Shown piece after piece: positions 11,698 through 24,469 of a stretch of DNA of 64,000 nucleotides. The notes under the pieces were generated by a model. That model saw nothing but the letters and a program-made list of their open reading frames with translations, was not told where the DNA came from and searched no databases. Each line of letters starts with the position of its first letter. Within the stretch, counting starts at the first letter, position 1. A program made the translations under genes and the position numbers. The stretch comes from Flaveria trinervia (lineage: Eukaryota > Streptophyta > Magnoliopsida > Asterales > Asteraceae), in contig CM046442.1 in assembly GCA_025506515.1 (NCBI GenBank), positions 13,994,863 through 14,058,862 on the forward strand, in the 5' to 3' direction.

Positions 11698-12519
11698 GCT
11701 ATTGGGATGATTAACTTTGAGTAAGTTTTTCTTAAAACTAATTCATATTATTTCTTAAAATCTATGTGTCCTAAGTTGTCTAGCTTATCACCTTTATAAG
11801 CTCTTGTTTTCTCTGGATGAAAATTTTGGTAGATTTTCCTTAAATTTTTGAAAAATTTTGATCCGTCGGAAGTTATGCTTTTACCTTCGGAAGAAACTTA
11901 TTCCTTCAAAACAAATAACTGCCTAAGAAATTTTCATTCGGAATAAATTTCTAAAATATTTTCCAAAGTTTAAAACGTCTCTTAGGTACTTATATGTTTT
12001 CAAGGATAATTTTCTTCCAAAGCAAATTAACTCTCGAAAGCTTTGTTCCTTTGAACAAAACATCCAGGTTTTAATTCTTTTCCGAAGCAAAACCTTTCAA
12101 AACTCTTAGGAAATTCTTCCGAAGTCATTTTAGCTTCGAAAGGTTTTTCATTAAAACTTCCGAAGACAATTTACCATTGGATGCTTTTTGACTTCCAAGA
12201 AAACTACTTTTTGAGTAAAAAGTAAACTACTTTTACAGAAGTGGGACTGACATCCGGATTTCAAAGTTTATCACTACTTTTTGAGTAAAAAGTAAACTAC
12301 TTTTACAGAGGTGAGACCGACATCCAGATTTCAAAGTTTATCCTCTTTTATTAACTTTGTCTTAAATCCTTTTTACATATAAACCCAAACGGTCCCCCTC
12401 TTTCTATCATCTTCATCTTTCCTCCAAACCTAAATTCCTAAATTTTCTCTCTAAAAATGCCTTTGTTCATCCTTCTTTCATCGTTAAGCTTTCTCACAAC
12501 TGCCAACATTAACCGTAGA
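11698..12519 (+). other. Non-coding spacer between copia-B pol and extra ORF
   Basis: No open frame is supported. It holds several CTTCCGAAG/CTTCGGAAG palindromes (for example near 11892, 12117 and 12160) and a 70-bp tandem duplication. A spacer between pol and the third ORF is normal in this lineage and could hold a promoter or splice signal; neither is demonstrated. Confidence 0.6.
12203..12342 (+). repeat. 70-bp direct tandem duplication
   Basis: Two units, 12203-12272 and 12273-12342, differ at only a few bases. Each contains the hairpin-forming ACTTTTTGAGTAAAAAGT and ends TTTCAAAGTTTATC. Confidence 0.9.
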
Positions 12520-14368
12520 AATGACCCAGATTCTCCATGCAGTTACACAGGCAACGTAACTATGTTGCTCTGTTAAACTTTGAGAAAGATCCACATTTCT
12601 TAGAGATTTGCTGTTTCTTAGCTTTATCCAAATACTTCACCTCCCTTACCATTGATCCTACTCTGTGTGAGGATCATCTGCTTGAATTTGGAAGACCTGC
12701 CAAGAGGTCGTTATGGATGGGGAGAAGGCACTGTCTGTCACAGTGCAGGGGAGAACAATCTTCATCACTCGGCCATCATTAACAATCATCTTCAGCTGGA
12801 TGATGAAGAAGGTGAGGTGTTCTTCCTGGAAGAAGCTATTAACCACTCCTTTGAGTAGATGGACTATGAGGTAGATTTCTCTATAAAGACCTTCAGGAAA
12901 GGAAAGGTCTTATCCAAGTGGAAATACCTACTTCATGTGGTTATCCATAGCTTGTCTAACAACCATGTAAGGTGGGACCAGATTCCTGAGGATCTCTCCT
13001 TCATAGTGCATGGAATGGTTCAAGGAGTCAAGTTCAGGTACTCTCAATTTGTTTATACTAATCTACTTGCAAACTTGGACTCCTTAGAATACTACATGTT
13101 CCCTAGATATGTTTAATACATTCTTAACTATGAACTGGGCTCACAATTAAGGGGAACATGTAATATTCTTAAACTGGGACAGATGAAGCCTGACATCTCA
13201 ACCACCTCAACAGCCACAAATCATCCTCACCTACCAAAGAAAATCCAAACGAACCCCTGCTCAAACTATTCAGTCTGTGCGGGCCCCTATATACTCACCC
13301 ATACAGGAGGAAGTGGATATTGGAGCTCCCACTTCCCCTGAGGAGCAAACCACTCCTATTACTTCAAAGATCAGTGCTGAGGTTCCTCATGCTTAGCCTG
13401 ATAAGCTCACAATCCAACTACCTTAAGCCTTCACTCTGAGTCTTAATACTCAAGTGAACAACCTTCAGGGGACACCTACCATCCACAGCCTTTAAATTTA
13501 AACCAACCTATTCCTAATCTTAACTTCTATACTGATGAAGGCTTAGGTTTCAGTGAGTACCATGATCTCTCTTCTTTTCCACTTCTCAAAGAGAGATGAG
13601 TGCTCCTGAGTCTCCTATGTCTAGCCCACATCAATCACCCATAACTGAGGTGGATACTTGTGAACCTATTCAGGATATCCATATGGAAGAGGCTCTTCCT
13701 TCTGTAAGTGATTAAATTATTAAGACCTAAACCATGGCAACTCAACCCATTGACACCTCAACTGAGGTTGCCAATGAGCAGAGGAAATCTAGCAGCCAAG
13801 AACCTGGTGAGAGAGAAGACTTTGTCCAATTATCTCACTCCCCAATGATTCTTCTGATGAAGATGAGGGGAATCTAAGGCTAAAGGTGCAAAAATTGTCA
13901 CAAACATACACCTATTAGTCTCCAAGGTCAGTCATCTTGACACTCAGGTGACTACCTTGCAAAACAGGGTCAATGATCAACAACTTGAGATTTCTTATCT
14001 CAGGAAACAACTAGCTGGGAGACCTTAAAGAAGAGCTCAACCAGGAACACAAAAACCTATGAATATGATTGACCTAACTCCTAGCTCACCTATGCAAGAG
14101 GGTGATGCTACTAAAAAAAAGGAGAAAGTCATTACAGTTACAGAACCTGGGAGTTCTTCAGCGAGTATGGACATCGAGGACTCACCATCCTCACTTGCAA
14201 TTATGCATACTCAACAACTTCCTCAAGTTCACATTAATGTGGACTCCATAGACTCCTACATTTAGAGTCTATTGAGGAAGGTATACCAAGAGCAATGTCA
14301 TCTCCACTAACTTCAAATCATATTATTGGGTGGATGTATGATGAAAAAAAAGAGCCCTTATTATTCAT

Positions 14369-15107
14369 GTTAGGATCGTGTATTGAACGAAATACTAACT
14401 GATATACGTGTATGCCGAATCAAATAGTGCGGAATCCTATTTGATTGGTGATCCAATCAGTGAGAACGCACATAGAAATAATTATGGACTGAATCTAGAC
14501 ATTAAGAACGATTGGTAATCGATCTAGTGCGATCTATGAACTTGGAACAGGTTCTTAGAGGTCTCTGGATGGCTAGGGTACGATTTAGTACATAGGTTTT
14601 TGAAGTGTTTCGTTTTTCCACGATTTAAGTGGTATTTATAGGTTAGGGTTTCTCATTCGGGCGCTTGAACCATTTGCATGGTTCAGTCGTGCGATTGAGT
14701 CATGCGGTTGATCCATTCGCATAACTGAGTGTTCAGTCGTGCGACTGAGCCAATCTCATGTTACAATCATGCGACTGATCCAGTCTCCTGGTTCAGTCGT
14801 GCGACTAGTTCATTAGCATGAAGTTGTTCATGCGTATGGTCCATTAGCATGGGCCATTCGCATGAGAACTTCATATGATTAAGTTTGAATATGTTTCACA
14901 ATCATTATTTGACTTAGATCTATTCAAACAACCACAAACCTATATAGTTAGTTTAATAAGCATTATTACATACTAAGCAATGAAATATTCAACATTATAA
15001 GCACAACCACACATTGTATTTCATTAAGTACCCATTCTATTACATATGTGTAAGACAATAAAAACATTTTACATTAAGCTCAGAAACTAGGTACATATGT
15101 ATCTACA
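14369..15107 (-). mobile_element. Solo LTR of the copia-A family, inverted
   Basis: This 739-bp segment is the reverse complement of the copia-A LTR (2863-3567), diverged but colinear from end to end. It is flanked by the direct repeat ATTCA at 14364-14368 and 15108-15112. It therefore arose by insertion of a full element followed by LTR-LTR recombination. The palindrome array keeps the same 30-30-20-30-30 spacing (plus-strand starts 14653, 14683, 14713, 14733, 14763, 14793). Confidence 0.93.
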
Positions 15108-16660
15108 ATTCAAAGAGTTCAAGGGCAGTAAGAAGTCTTCAATTTTCAGACCTTCAACTTCTATGAAAGTATTGATCTTGTTAGCATGCCACTTGTCAAC
15201 CAAGGCCAATCCAGATAAGCTGACAAGCTAGCTCAAAGAATTCAAGACAGAATCACTGCAGAGTTCAGCTTCAGAAAGAGACTAACGCAATCAGACAATA
15301 TCATTGGTCAACTGGATGTTAAGGCAGACCCTAAGATTAGCTTCATAGGGGAAACCTTGACTAAAGGCCTAGTGGTAGAACCTAAGACCCTTGTCTCACC
15401 ATCAACTACTGTAGAGGTTCATTCCCTTGATAAGACACCTACTGGTAAAGGTGCATCTCAACCTCTCTCTTGCTAGAGCATAGAAGCTACACCAAGCAAT
15501 GAAGGTCAAAGCTCTCTCCACCCTGAGTCACAAAGGTTTTGGAGTGATAAAGGAAAAAGAAACATGACTTTTGAGGAGATTGAGGAGGAGGAGAGATAAA
15601 GGAAAAGGAAGCCGAGGGGAGAAGGTTCCTCTACTAGGTCTGCAAGACTCATGGAAGCTGCTATCAGGGTTGCTCCCCGGCAAAACACTCAGAATGATGA
15701 GTTGAGGGCAGTCAGGATCAACTACTTGCAGACCAAGAACTATGACATTGCTAATATCATCTCCCTCCCCTTAGATGAATTAAATGAACTGGCTGACATG
15801 GAATTGTCAAAGTAGAGAAAGGAGGTAGAGGATCCAAAGCTACTTCTTCAAATCAAAGAAGAAAGAAAAGACTATACAAGCATGTGCCTACTCTCTCTCC
15901 AGTTCAAGAAAGTCTTGTACAAGAGGATGTGATTCCACAAGAACCTCAGGTAGACAAAGAAAAGGATAAGATCAAAATGATCAACTACTTGAGTATATCA
16001 GGGTAATCAAGTAGAAGATCAAGAATGGAGAGCTAATAGACTTACACTCCCCTCCAAGTCAAGCTCCACCTGAAGTGGAGGTTAATGTTGAATAACACAA
16101 CCTGAACCTCCTGTTAAGACTCAGCAAGCTTCATCTTTTGATCCACAGCAGGGTCAAACTCCCTCTCCTTTTGAACCTGTGAAGGAGGAAAACCCAACTG
16201 AGAAAAACAAAGAAGATCAATCAGGTGCTACAGGCCAGTATTCTTAGTTAAAAGGATCAAAAAGGAGAAAAAGGATGGCTTCCAGACCAAAGCCACAGAA
16301 GAAGAATAAATAAGCATCCTTCTCCAAAACTCAGGATGACTCAGAACATCTTGAGGATGTGTAGCTAGAGGATGCTCCATCATCTCCCATTCAAATAGCT
16401 CCTCTAGCATCAGGAAGACCCATCTTGTCCTAGACATACACTACAAATCCAGAAAGATGGCATGTCATCAGAGATCAAGGTATTGAGAATGTGTACACAT
16501 GGAAAGACATGTTCAATCTACCTCTGCATGATCTCTTTGACATGAGAAGACACTTTAAGAGTTTGAGTGATCCTGATCATCTCTTGAAGAAAGGGATGGT
16601 TATCATCATAATAAGGACTGTAAATAGCTGAAGTCTTCAAAGTGTTTTGGTAGCATCAGC

Positions 16661-16672
16661 CTAGGGGGATTT
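16661..16672 (+). other. Probable polypurine tract of copia-B
   Basis: CTAGGGGGATTT precedes TGTAAAGTTTAAC, the most plausible 3' LTR start. A competing purine run at 16861-16872 coincides with the end of the MITE-like insertion. Confidence 0.45.
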
Positions 16673-16867
16673 TGTAAAGTTTAACATGAGGCTGATGCAA
16701 CCTAAACACCCAAAGTCTCTCTTGCATGCTGCACAAGTGTACTGAAGTAGAATGCTTCGGAAGTTTCACACCAGCAATAGAAAATATTCTGAGTGTGAAA
16801 TCTTTCGAAGCCAAGACCAATATCTTCGGAAGCCAAAGATGAAGTCTTCCGAAGCTTCAAAGACAAA

Positions 16868-18044
16868 GGGGGTGTTTGTTTTTTGAAAAAACATGTTCCC
16901 CACCTCTTCATCTGCGCACACGCAGATGCGGGAAGAGGTTTTTACTTCGCAGAGTGTTTGTTTTTTGGAAGACGTTTCATTAAAAAACGTCTTCCTAACG
17001 TCTGCATGGAGAAGATGTGGAACAAGGTCTTCACAACCTCTTCTAAACTCTTCACAACCATTCCTTCTTTCATTTGAACCCTAACCTCTTCTTCTTTATC
17101 CCCAACCCTTCCCACCACTCCTCTCCTCTCCTCTCCTCTCCTCACTGTAGACCCGTCTCCGCCTGCCGCCGCCGCCCACGCCGCCGCCCTCCGATCGACC
17201 AGAAACCCATCACTCACCTGTGCCGGAAACTGTATGGAGGCGGAGATGAAGGAATCACGGCGGAGACCGGCGGCATAAAACGCCACAATTCCGGTGGGAT
17301 TGAAGCTCGCACCACCAAGCGCATCACCAATAATACCAACATAAGCAAAAGGACGAACACGAGAGCGATGGTGATCAATAGCGACGTCATACCTGTAACT
17401 CTGACCGTCATGGCGAGGATGGAAGTTGCAGCTCCAAGGCTGGAGGCACAGAAGACCCCATGAAAGTCAACACTCTGTCGCCGATTGCCACCGTGAGGAC
17501 CCCCATATCGGTGTAGATTCGCCGGAAGTTGTGAAAGTGACACATCTTTACTCGACGGAGTTTGAGATGAAGTGGTTGTTAGTGTGATGTTGTAGGGGGT
17601 GTATAAAGTATTTGTTATTTTAGTTTAGTATAAAGATTTAGTAAGATTTGTGATATTAGCTTGTATGAGTAATGATTTTAGTTAGTATTTGGTTTGATTT
17701 GTGATTGTATAGGTAGATTTGTGATATTAGTTTATATGGTGAGTGATTTGTTTGTTTGGTTGGTGATTTAGGTTATGGTTAGTGATTTGGTTTAGTATTT
17801 GGTTTGATTGTGATTTGTGTAGTATGATTGTGATATTAGTTTGTATGATTAGTGATTTTAATTTGTATAATGAGTGATTTGGTTTAGTTTAATCACAGAA
17901 TATTTCAGCATTTTGCAGATGTTAAAAACAAACAGTGTTTTTCTTGCAGACTGCAAACATTTGGTCCACCTCTTCTGCTACAGATGTCTGCAGATGTGGT
18001 CCGCAGACTGCAGACGTTTTCCTGCAGAAAAAACAAACAGCACC
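16868..18044 (+). mobile_element. MITE-like terminal-inverted-repeat element
   Basis: The ends are imperfect inverted repeats: GGGGGTGTTTGTTTTTT at the left and the reverse complement of GGTGCTGTTTGTTTTTT at the right. They are flanked by AAA(G). Inside each end are further CTGCAGA/GTCTGC-type inverted sequences. No transposase is present, so it is non-autonomous. The superfamily (PIF/Harbinger or hAT-like) cannot be settled because the target duplication is short and low-complexity. It carries GC-rich sequence at 17074-17545 unlike the surrounding AT-rich DNA. Confidence 0.6.
17074..17545 (-). pseudogene. Possible captured host-gene fragment inside the MITE-like element
   Basis: This is a GC-rich island in AT-rich DNA. 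On the minus strand an open frame (about 17543-17214) contains a strongly hydrophobic segment of roughly 25 residues (LLITIALVFVLLLMLVLLVM), flanked by basic and proline-rich sequence. That would suit a membrane anchor. The plus-strand frame through the same DNA is Arg/Pro-rich. I do not recognise the protein. Capture of a host exon by a non-autonomous transposon would explain the composition shift, but this is inference. Confidence 0.3.
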
Positions 18045-18658
18045 AAAGTCTTCCAAAGCCAATAGAAGACAGATTTCTTCCGAAGACTTTTTGAACACAT
18101 GTTTTTTTGATGTACCTTTTACATAAAGCTGGACTCCTTTTCGTTGCAACTTTGATGAGATACCAACTTTACATAAGTTGGTGAAAGGTTCATGCTTTTG
18201 ATAATTATACATTGAGGTATTGATTCTATAACTTTATACTTATGTATTTTATCCTTTTGTAATATATTAAGATGTGAGCTATGGCATGTCATATCACTAG
18301 TTAAAAGACAATCTACCTTTTGACTCCACATTTGATTTTGTAGTTGTCTAGTCAATTGTATCCAGCTGGCTTTCAAAGTATGGTCGGCTGTAGGATGTAT
18401 TATATGTATCTCAAGTACTTGTAACTTTCTGATATGCTTTTGTAACATTTGTAATAGAACTTGAGAAGCAATATACAACATTCTTGAAAACCAATCACTT
18501 GTGTGTTTTGCTATCTTGTTTTGTCTCTTATTTACTTGTGTTCTTAGCATCTTTACTATAAGGTTAACCAGTTCCTTATGTGATATGTTAAGTGTTATTA
18601 AGCAACTCTCCCCACTGTGTTGTTGTGTTATGAGTGCATACCCTTCAACGGTCCTGCA

Positions 18659-18775
18659 ACCCCAAATCAAGAAAGCTTAATTACTAGCACTGTTAAAAAA
18701 CAAAATGCCTATTGATATACTTTAAGGGATTTTAGGTCTCTCTAATATATTAGATTTTGAAGGTAAATTCTATAG
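18659..18775. other. Short spacer, nothing recognised
   Basis: This is ordinary AT-rich sequence between the copia-B 3' LTR and the first microsatellite. Confidence 0.5.
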
Positions 18776-19219
18776 AATATATATATATATAGTATATATA
18801 TGTATATATATGTGTGTATATATATATACATATATATATACATACATAGATATACATATATACATATATATAATATACATATACATACATATACATATAC
18901 ATATATATACATATGTATACATACATATACATATATATATACATATGTATACATACATATACATATATATATATACATATGTATACATACATATACATAT
19001 ACATACATATATATATATATATGTATATATACATACATATACATATACATACATATACCTATACATATACATATATATATATGCATATATATATGTATCT
19101 ATATATATGTATATATATATGTATATGTATATATATGTATATGTATATATATGTATATATATATTTGTATATGTATATATATATATATCTGTATATATAT
19201 ATATATACATATATATATG

Positions 19220-19252
<33 letters not shown>

Positions 19253-19304
19253 GTATATATATATATGTATATGTATATATATATATAGTATATATATATA
19301 TATA
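18776..19304. repeat. TA/TATACA microsatellite
   Basis: Over 500 bp consists of alternating pyrimidine-purine TATATA, TACATA and TATGTA units. All long open frames here are Tyr/Ile/Met/His/Val repeats of no coding value. Confidence 0.97.
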
Positions 19305-20797
19305 GGGGAGGGTTCCAATAAAAACCATATTATAATTGAAAACCAAGAAAACCACTTATTCACCATTGATCTTTTTGATCTATGGTTGAGATTAATTAAT
19401 GGCATTTTAGTAATTAAATAAAAGATTATTAGTGTTTAAATATGCATTAAGGGCAAATTAGGAACAACAAAAAATCATTAACTTGATAACCACTAAGTAT
19501 AATTAACAAAATTCTTAAATTTACTCTATGTTTCATTTTTCTCTCACATCTCTCTTATATTTAATAGAGATTTCATTTTACTCTCATCTTTCAATTTTCT
19601 CTCATATCACTCTTATAAAAATAAATAAACTAAAGAAAATGACTACTTATACATTTGTAACATTGTGTTACGTATGCGTAACAATGTGTGTTATGTATGC
19701 GTAACATTGTGTGTTATGTATATGTAACACTATCGTACATATGTGTATCACTGTTTTCAAACCTATATGAAAAAGCAGAATGAGTTACACATTTATACTT
19801 TAAACCAAAAAAAATTAATGCTCAAAACATTTTTAAAAGTACATATATGTAACAGTGGATGTACCAACATTTACATACATGTAACAAGAATGCATATCAT
19901 CAATGTTATCTGCTTCATCATAAATCATACAACACTTACCACACTCATATTGGTACATATATGTATATATCCTATGAAAACATTAAAAATGAACATACTT
20001 AACAGTAACAACCCATAATGTGTTTAAATATATACATATTTACATAATACGAATGACCAAAATTTTTAATAAAACTTAATATTACTGGTAATTTAAAGTC
20101 TATATTACAACACATTCTAGATATTTAATATTTCTAACATAGAAATTAAAGAAATGGAACTTCAAATAACAAACATACATCATTCAAATAATACATGTTT
20201 ACAAGGAACATTGAAATTAACACAATAAATAATAGATAATCATAGTGCAAACAATTGAAGAATAAATACAAACATATAACCATTATACTCGTATGTACAT
20301 ATATGTATAATATCCTTATGTTTATCAAGACAAATCAACGTTTCATCAAAACTCAAAACTTGAATCGAACGATTACTATGTTCAATAATCGAATTCTCAA
20401 TGGAGTTAACTATTCCTTGTTTGAATTCGAAAACACCCGATCAGAAGACATAACTATCAAATTCTTCACTTTCGATTAAAAAAAATAAACATGAACAATT
20501 CGATTTAAAAACTACTCAATTCGAAGGATTACAGTAAACAAATCAAAGATTCATACGAATCTTACATAAAATTGAAACTAATTTGAAATAAAAAACCATA
20601 TAGAAACTGAAAAAATTGTTGAGAGAAATTAGGGATTAGTCATTGTTAGTAAATATCTAAAAGATATTGTGAATAAGAAATTACTACTTTACCCTTTTAG
20701 CTAATTAATTTAAAATTATATTAGAAAAAATCTGATTGGTGGATGATAGTTTTCATGGTTTTCAATTATAATCTTAGTTTTCATTTGATCCCTCCTC
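19305..20797. mobile_element. TA-flanked inverted-repeat element, copy 1
   Basis: The element begins GGGGAGGGTTCCAAT and ends ATTTGATCCCTCCTC. The first and last ~50 bp are imperfect inverted repeats, sharing TTATAATTGAAAACCA in inverted form. It sits between TA-rich microsatellites on both sides. Rice Micron elements are known to insert in TA microsatellites, and this may be an analogous type. There is no transposase. Near 19655-19730 it carries GTTACGTATGCGTAAC-like palindromes spaced 21-23 bp. The 91-codon open frame at 19743 has no recognisable feature. Confidence 0.7.
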
Positions 20798-20807
20798 ATA
20801 TATATAC

Positions 20808-20839
<32 letters not shown>

Positions 20840-20842
20840 TAT

Positions 20843-20875
<33 letters not shown>

Positions 20876-21254
20876 CACACACATATGTATACATACATAT
20901 ACATATATATATACACATATGTATATATATATACACACACACACCACATATATATATATATATACACAAATATATACATATATATATATATATACATATA
21001 TACATATACATATATACATATACATATACATATGTATATACATATGTATATATACATATACATGTACATATACATGTACATGTACATGTACATGTACATG
21101 TCATGTACATGTACATGTACATTACATGTACATGTACATGTACATGTACATGTACATGTACATGTACATGTACATGTACATGTACATGTACATGTACATG
21201 TACATACATGTACATGTACATATACATATACATATAATATACATATACATATAC

Positions 21255-21318
<64 letters not shown>

Positions 21319-21335
21319 CATATACATATACATAT

Positions 21336-21396
<61 letters not shown>

Positions 21397-21426
21397 TACA
21401 TATACATTAATATACATATATATATA
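20798..21426. repeat. Composite microsatellite with (TACATG)n core, copy 1
   Basis: TA-rich units give way to a long run of the self-complementary hexamer TACATG (about 21060-21225), then (CATATA)n. The same order recurs at 22921-23568. Confidence 0.95.
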
Positions 21427-22920
21427 GGGGAGGGTTCCAATAAAAACCATATTATAATTGAAAACCAAGAAAACCACTTATTCACCATTGATCTTTTTGA
21501 TCTATGGTTGAGATTAATTAATGGCATTTTAGTAATTAAATAAAAGATTATTAGTGTTTAAATATGCATTAAGGGCAAATTAGGAACAACAAAAAATCAT
21601 TAACTTGATAACCACTAAGTATAATTAACAAAATTCTTAAATTTACTCTATGTTTCATTTTTCTCTCACATCTCTCTTATATTTAATAGAGATTTCATTT
21701 TACTCTCATCTTTCAATTTTCTCTCATATCACTCTTATAAAAATAAATAAACTAAAGAAAATGACTACTTATACATTTGTAACATTGTGTTACGTATGCG
21801 TAACAATGTGTGTTATGTATGCGTAACATTGTGTGTTATGTATATGTAACACTATCGTACATATGTGTATCACTGTTTTCAAACCTATATGAAAAAGCAG
21901 AATGAGTTACACATTTATACTTTAAACCAAAAAAAATTAATGCTCAAAACATTTTTAAAAGTACATATATGTAACAGTGGATGTACCAACATTTACATAC
22001 ATGTAACAAGAATGCATATCATCAATGTTATCTGCTTCATCATAAATCATACAACACTTACCACACTCATATTGGTACATATATGTATATATCCTATGAA
22101 AACATTAAAAATGAACATACTTAACAGTAACAACCCATAATGTGTTTAAATATATACATATTTACATAATACGAATGACCAAAATTTTTAATAAAACTTA
22201 ATATTACTGGTAATTTAAAGTCTATATTACAACACATTCTAAGATATTTAATATTTCTAACATAGAAATTAAAGAAATGGAACTTCAAATAACAAACATA
22301 CATCATTCAAATAATACATGTTTACAAGGAACATTGAAATTAACACAATAAATAATAGATTAATCATAGTGCAAACAATTGAAGAATAAATACAAACATA
22401 TAACCATTATACTCGTATGTACATATATGTATAATATCCTTATGTTTATCAAGACAAATCAACGTTTCATCAAAACTCAAAACTTGAATCGAACGATTAC
22501 TATGTTCAATAATCGAATTCTCAATGGAGTTACTATTTCCTTGTTTGAATTCGAAAACACCCGATCAGAAGACATAACTATCAAATTCTTCACTTTCGAT
22601 TAAAAAAAATAAACATGAACAATTCGATTAAAAACTACTCAAATTCGAAGGATTACAGTAAACAAATCAAAGATTCATACGAATCTTACATAAAATTGAA
22701 ACTAATTTGAAATAAAAAACCATATAGAAACTGAAAAAATTGTTGAGAGAAATTAGGGATTAGTCATTGTTAGTAAATATCTAAAAGATATTGTGAATAA
22801 GAAATTACTACTTTACCCTTTTAGCTAATTAATTTAAAATTATATTAGAAAAAATCTGATGGTGGATGATAGTTTTCATGGTTTTCAATTATAATCTTAG
22901 TTTTCATTTGATCCCTCCTC
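21427..22920. mobile_element. TA-flanked inverted-repeat element, copy 2
   Basis: It is nearly identical to 19305-20797 over its whole 1.49 kb, differing by a handful of substitutions and single-base indels (for example near 22241, 22362 and 22533). Because the following microsatellite is also repeated in the same order, this is a tandem segmental duplication and not an independent insertion. Confidence 0.85.
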
Positions 22921-23568
<648 letters not shown>

Positions 23569-24469
23569 GGGGAGGGTTCAAATGAGAATCACCTTTTTGT
23601 GAGAACTCTAGGAAACAATCTCAGCCACTCATTTTTTATCACATTGCAAATCACATGCCATTTCCCTATTTTTTTTAAACGTTCGTAACTTTTTTTCACG
23701 ACATCATTTTTTCAAAAAATCACCATAAAATTCAGTATTTTTTATCTTTCCAACGCCTACCATATTGATATACTTTTCTAAAAAAAATCGTACATCCGTT
23801 GTTTACATATGTGTAAATCTAGTTATACACATGTGTAACTGGATTTACACATGTGTAAATCCGATATTACATATGTGTAAAACGGATTTCGTTAAAAAAC
23901 GGGAATTTTTTTATTTTTTATAAATTTTTTTATATTTTTTTATGAAAGAGGAAAAGTTGGTGAACATTTTTGTGTTATTTTTATGTTATCGTAATTAACA
24001 AAAACATATTAAAAAATAATAAAATAACATAAAAATAACATAAAAATAAAAACACAAAAATATTCCCCAACTTTCCTTTTTTCACAAAAAAATATAAAAA
24101 AATGTATAAAAAATAAAAAAATTCCCATTTTTTTTAACGAAATTCGTTTTACACATGTGTAATATCGGATTTAGACATGTGTAAATCTAATATTACACGT
24201 GTGCATAACTTGATTTATACATATGTAAACAACGGATGTACGATTTTTTTTATAAAAGGATATCAATATGGTAGGCGTTGGAAAGATAAAAAAAATACTG
24301 AATTTTATAGTGAAATTTTTTTGAAAAAATGATGTCATGAAAAAAAGTTACGAACGTTTAAAAAAAAAGGTAAATGGCATTTGATTTGCATGTGATAGAA
24401 AATGAGTGGCTGAGATTGGTTCCTAGAGTTCTCATAAAAAAGATGGTTCTTATTTGAACCCTTCCCTCT
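23569..24469. mobile_element. Foldback element with ~430-bp inverted arms
   Basis: The left half (from GGGGAGGGTTCAAATGAGAA) and the right half (ending TTTGAACCCTTCCCTCT) are near-perfect reverse complements over roughly 430 bp each, with a short centre near 24000. It would form a long RNA or DNA hairpin. The outer 12 bp resemble the ends of the two elements to its left, but the body is different. Each arm carries TTACACATGTGTAA-type palindromes, spaced 22, 20 and 22 bp in the left arm. TA repeats flank both ends. No protein is encoded. Confidence 0.88.

Larger units (their letters stand above)
12520..16672 (+). pseudogene. Copia-B extra 3' ORF (aORF), decayed and interrupted
   Basis: This is the extra gene of copia-B, lying between pol and the 3' LTR. 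The recognisable start (12525-12680) includes a block with FEKDPHFLEICCFLALSKYF. A frameshift follows near 12690, then a segment with a YYMFPRYV motif near 13100 that parallels copia-A. A Pro/Ser/Thr-rich region follows (13200-13900), then a short probable coiled coil (13920-14020). After the inverted solo LTR (14369-15107) the gene resumes with Lys/Glu-rich sequence (15200-16010). It ends with a Trp-containing block near 16450-16600. Many stops and frameshifts are present. Function is unknown; comparable ORFs in other SIRE elements are called envelope-like, but no signal peptide or clear membrane segment is seen here. Confidence 0.55.
5383..18658 (+). mobile_element. Copia-B: decayed SIRE-like Ty1/copia retrotransposon
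   Basis: The order is a truncated 5' LTR, primer site, gag, protease, integrase, reverse transcriptase, RNase H, spacer, extra ORF, polypurine tract and 3' LTR. Integrase before RT is the copia order. The extra ORF after pol and a gag domain beginning with an LDDFDTW motif point to the SIRE lineage. Every coding region has in-frame stops and frameshifts. Two later insertions interrupt it: an inverted solo LTR at 14369-15107 and a MITE-like element at 16868-18044. Confidence 0.85.
16673..18658 (+). repeat. 3' LTR of copia-B, interrupted
   Basis: The right end (GGTCCTGCA at 18658) is fixed by the match to the 5' LTR remnant. The left end at TGTAAAGTTT is inferred from the adjacent polypurine run. 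Without the 1177-bp insert the LTR would be about 0.8 kb. It contains CTTCCGAAG/CTTCGGAAG palindromes near 16757, 16823, 16845 and 18078, and an 8-bp-arm inverted repeat (ACCAACTT...AAGTTGGT) at about 18162-18182. Confidence 0.6.

Noticed and set aside
16861..16872. AAAGGGGGTG as the copia-B polypurine tract
   Set aside because: The G run coincides with the terminus of the MITE-like element. The run at 16661-16672 gives a better TG start and a sensible LTR length.
18742..19421. Long open frames of Tyr, Ile, His and Thr repeats on both strands
   Set aside because: They are translations of the TA/TACATA microsatellite. Every frame is open because the unit has no stop, and there is no start context or conserved domain.
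19743..20018. Identical 91-codon frames in the two TA-flanked elements (also 21865-22140)
   Set aside because: Identity reflects the recent duplication. Composition is that of AT-rich non-coding DNA and no motif is visible.
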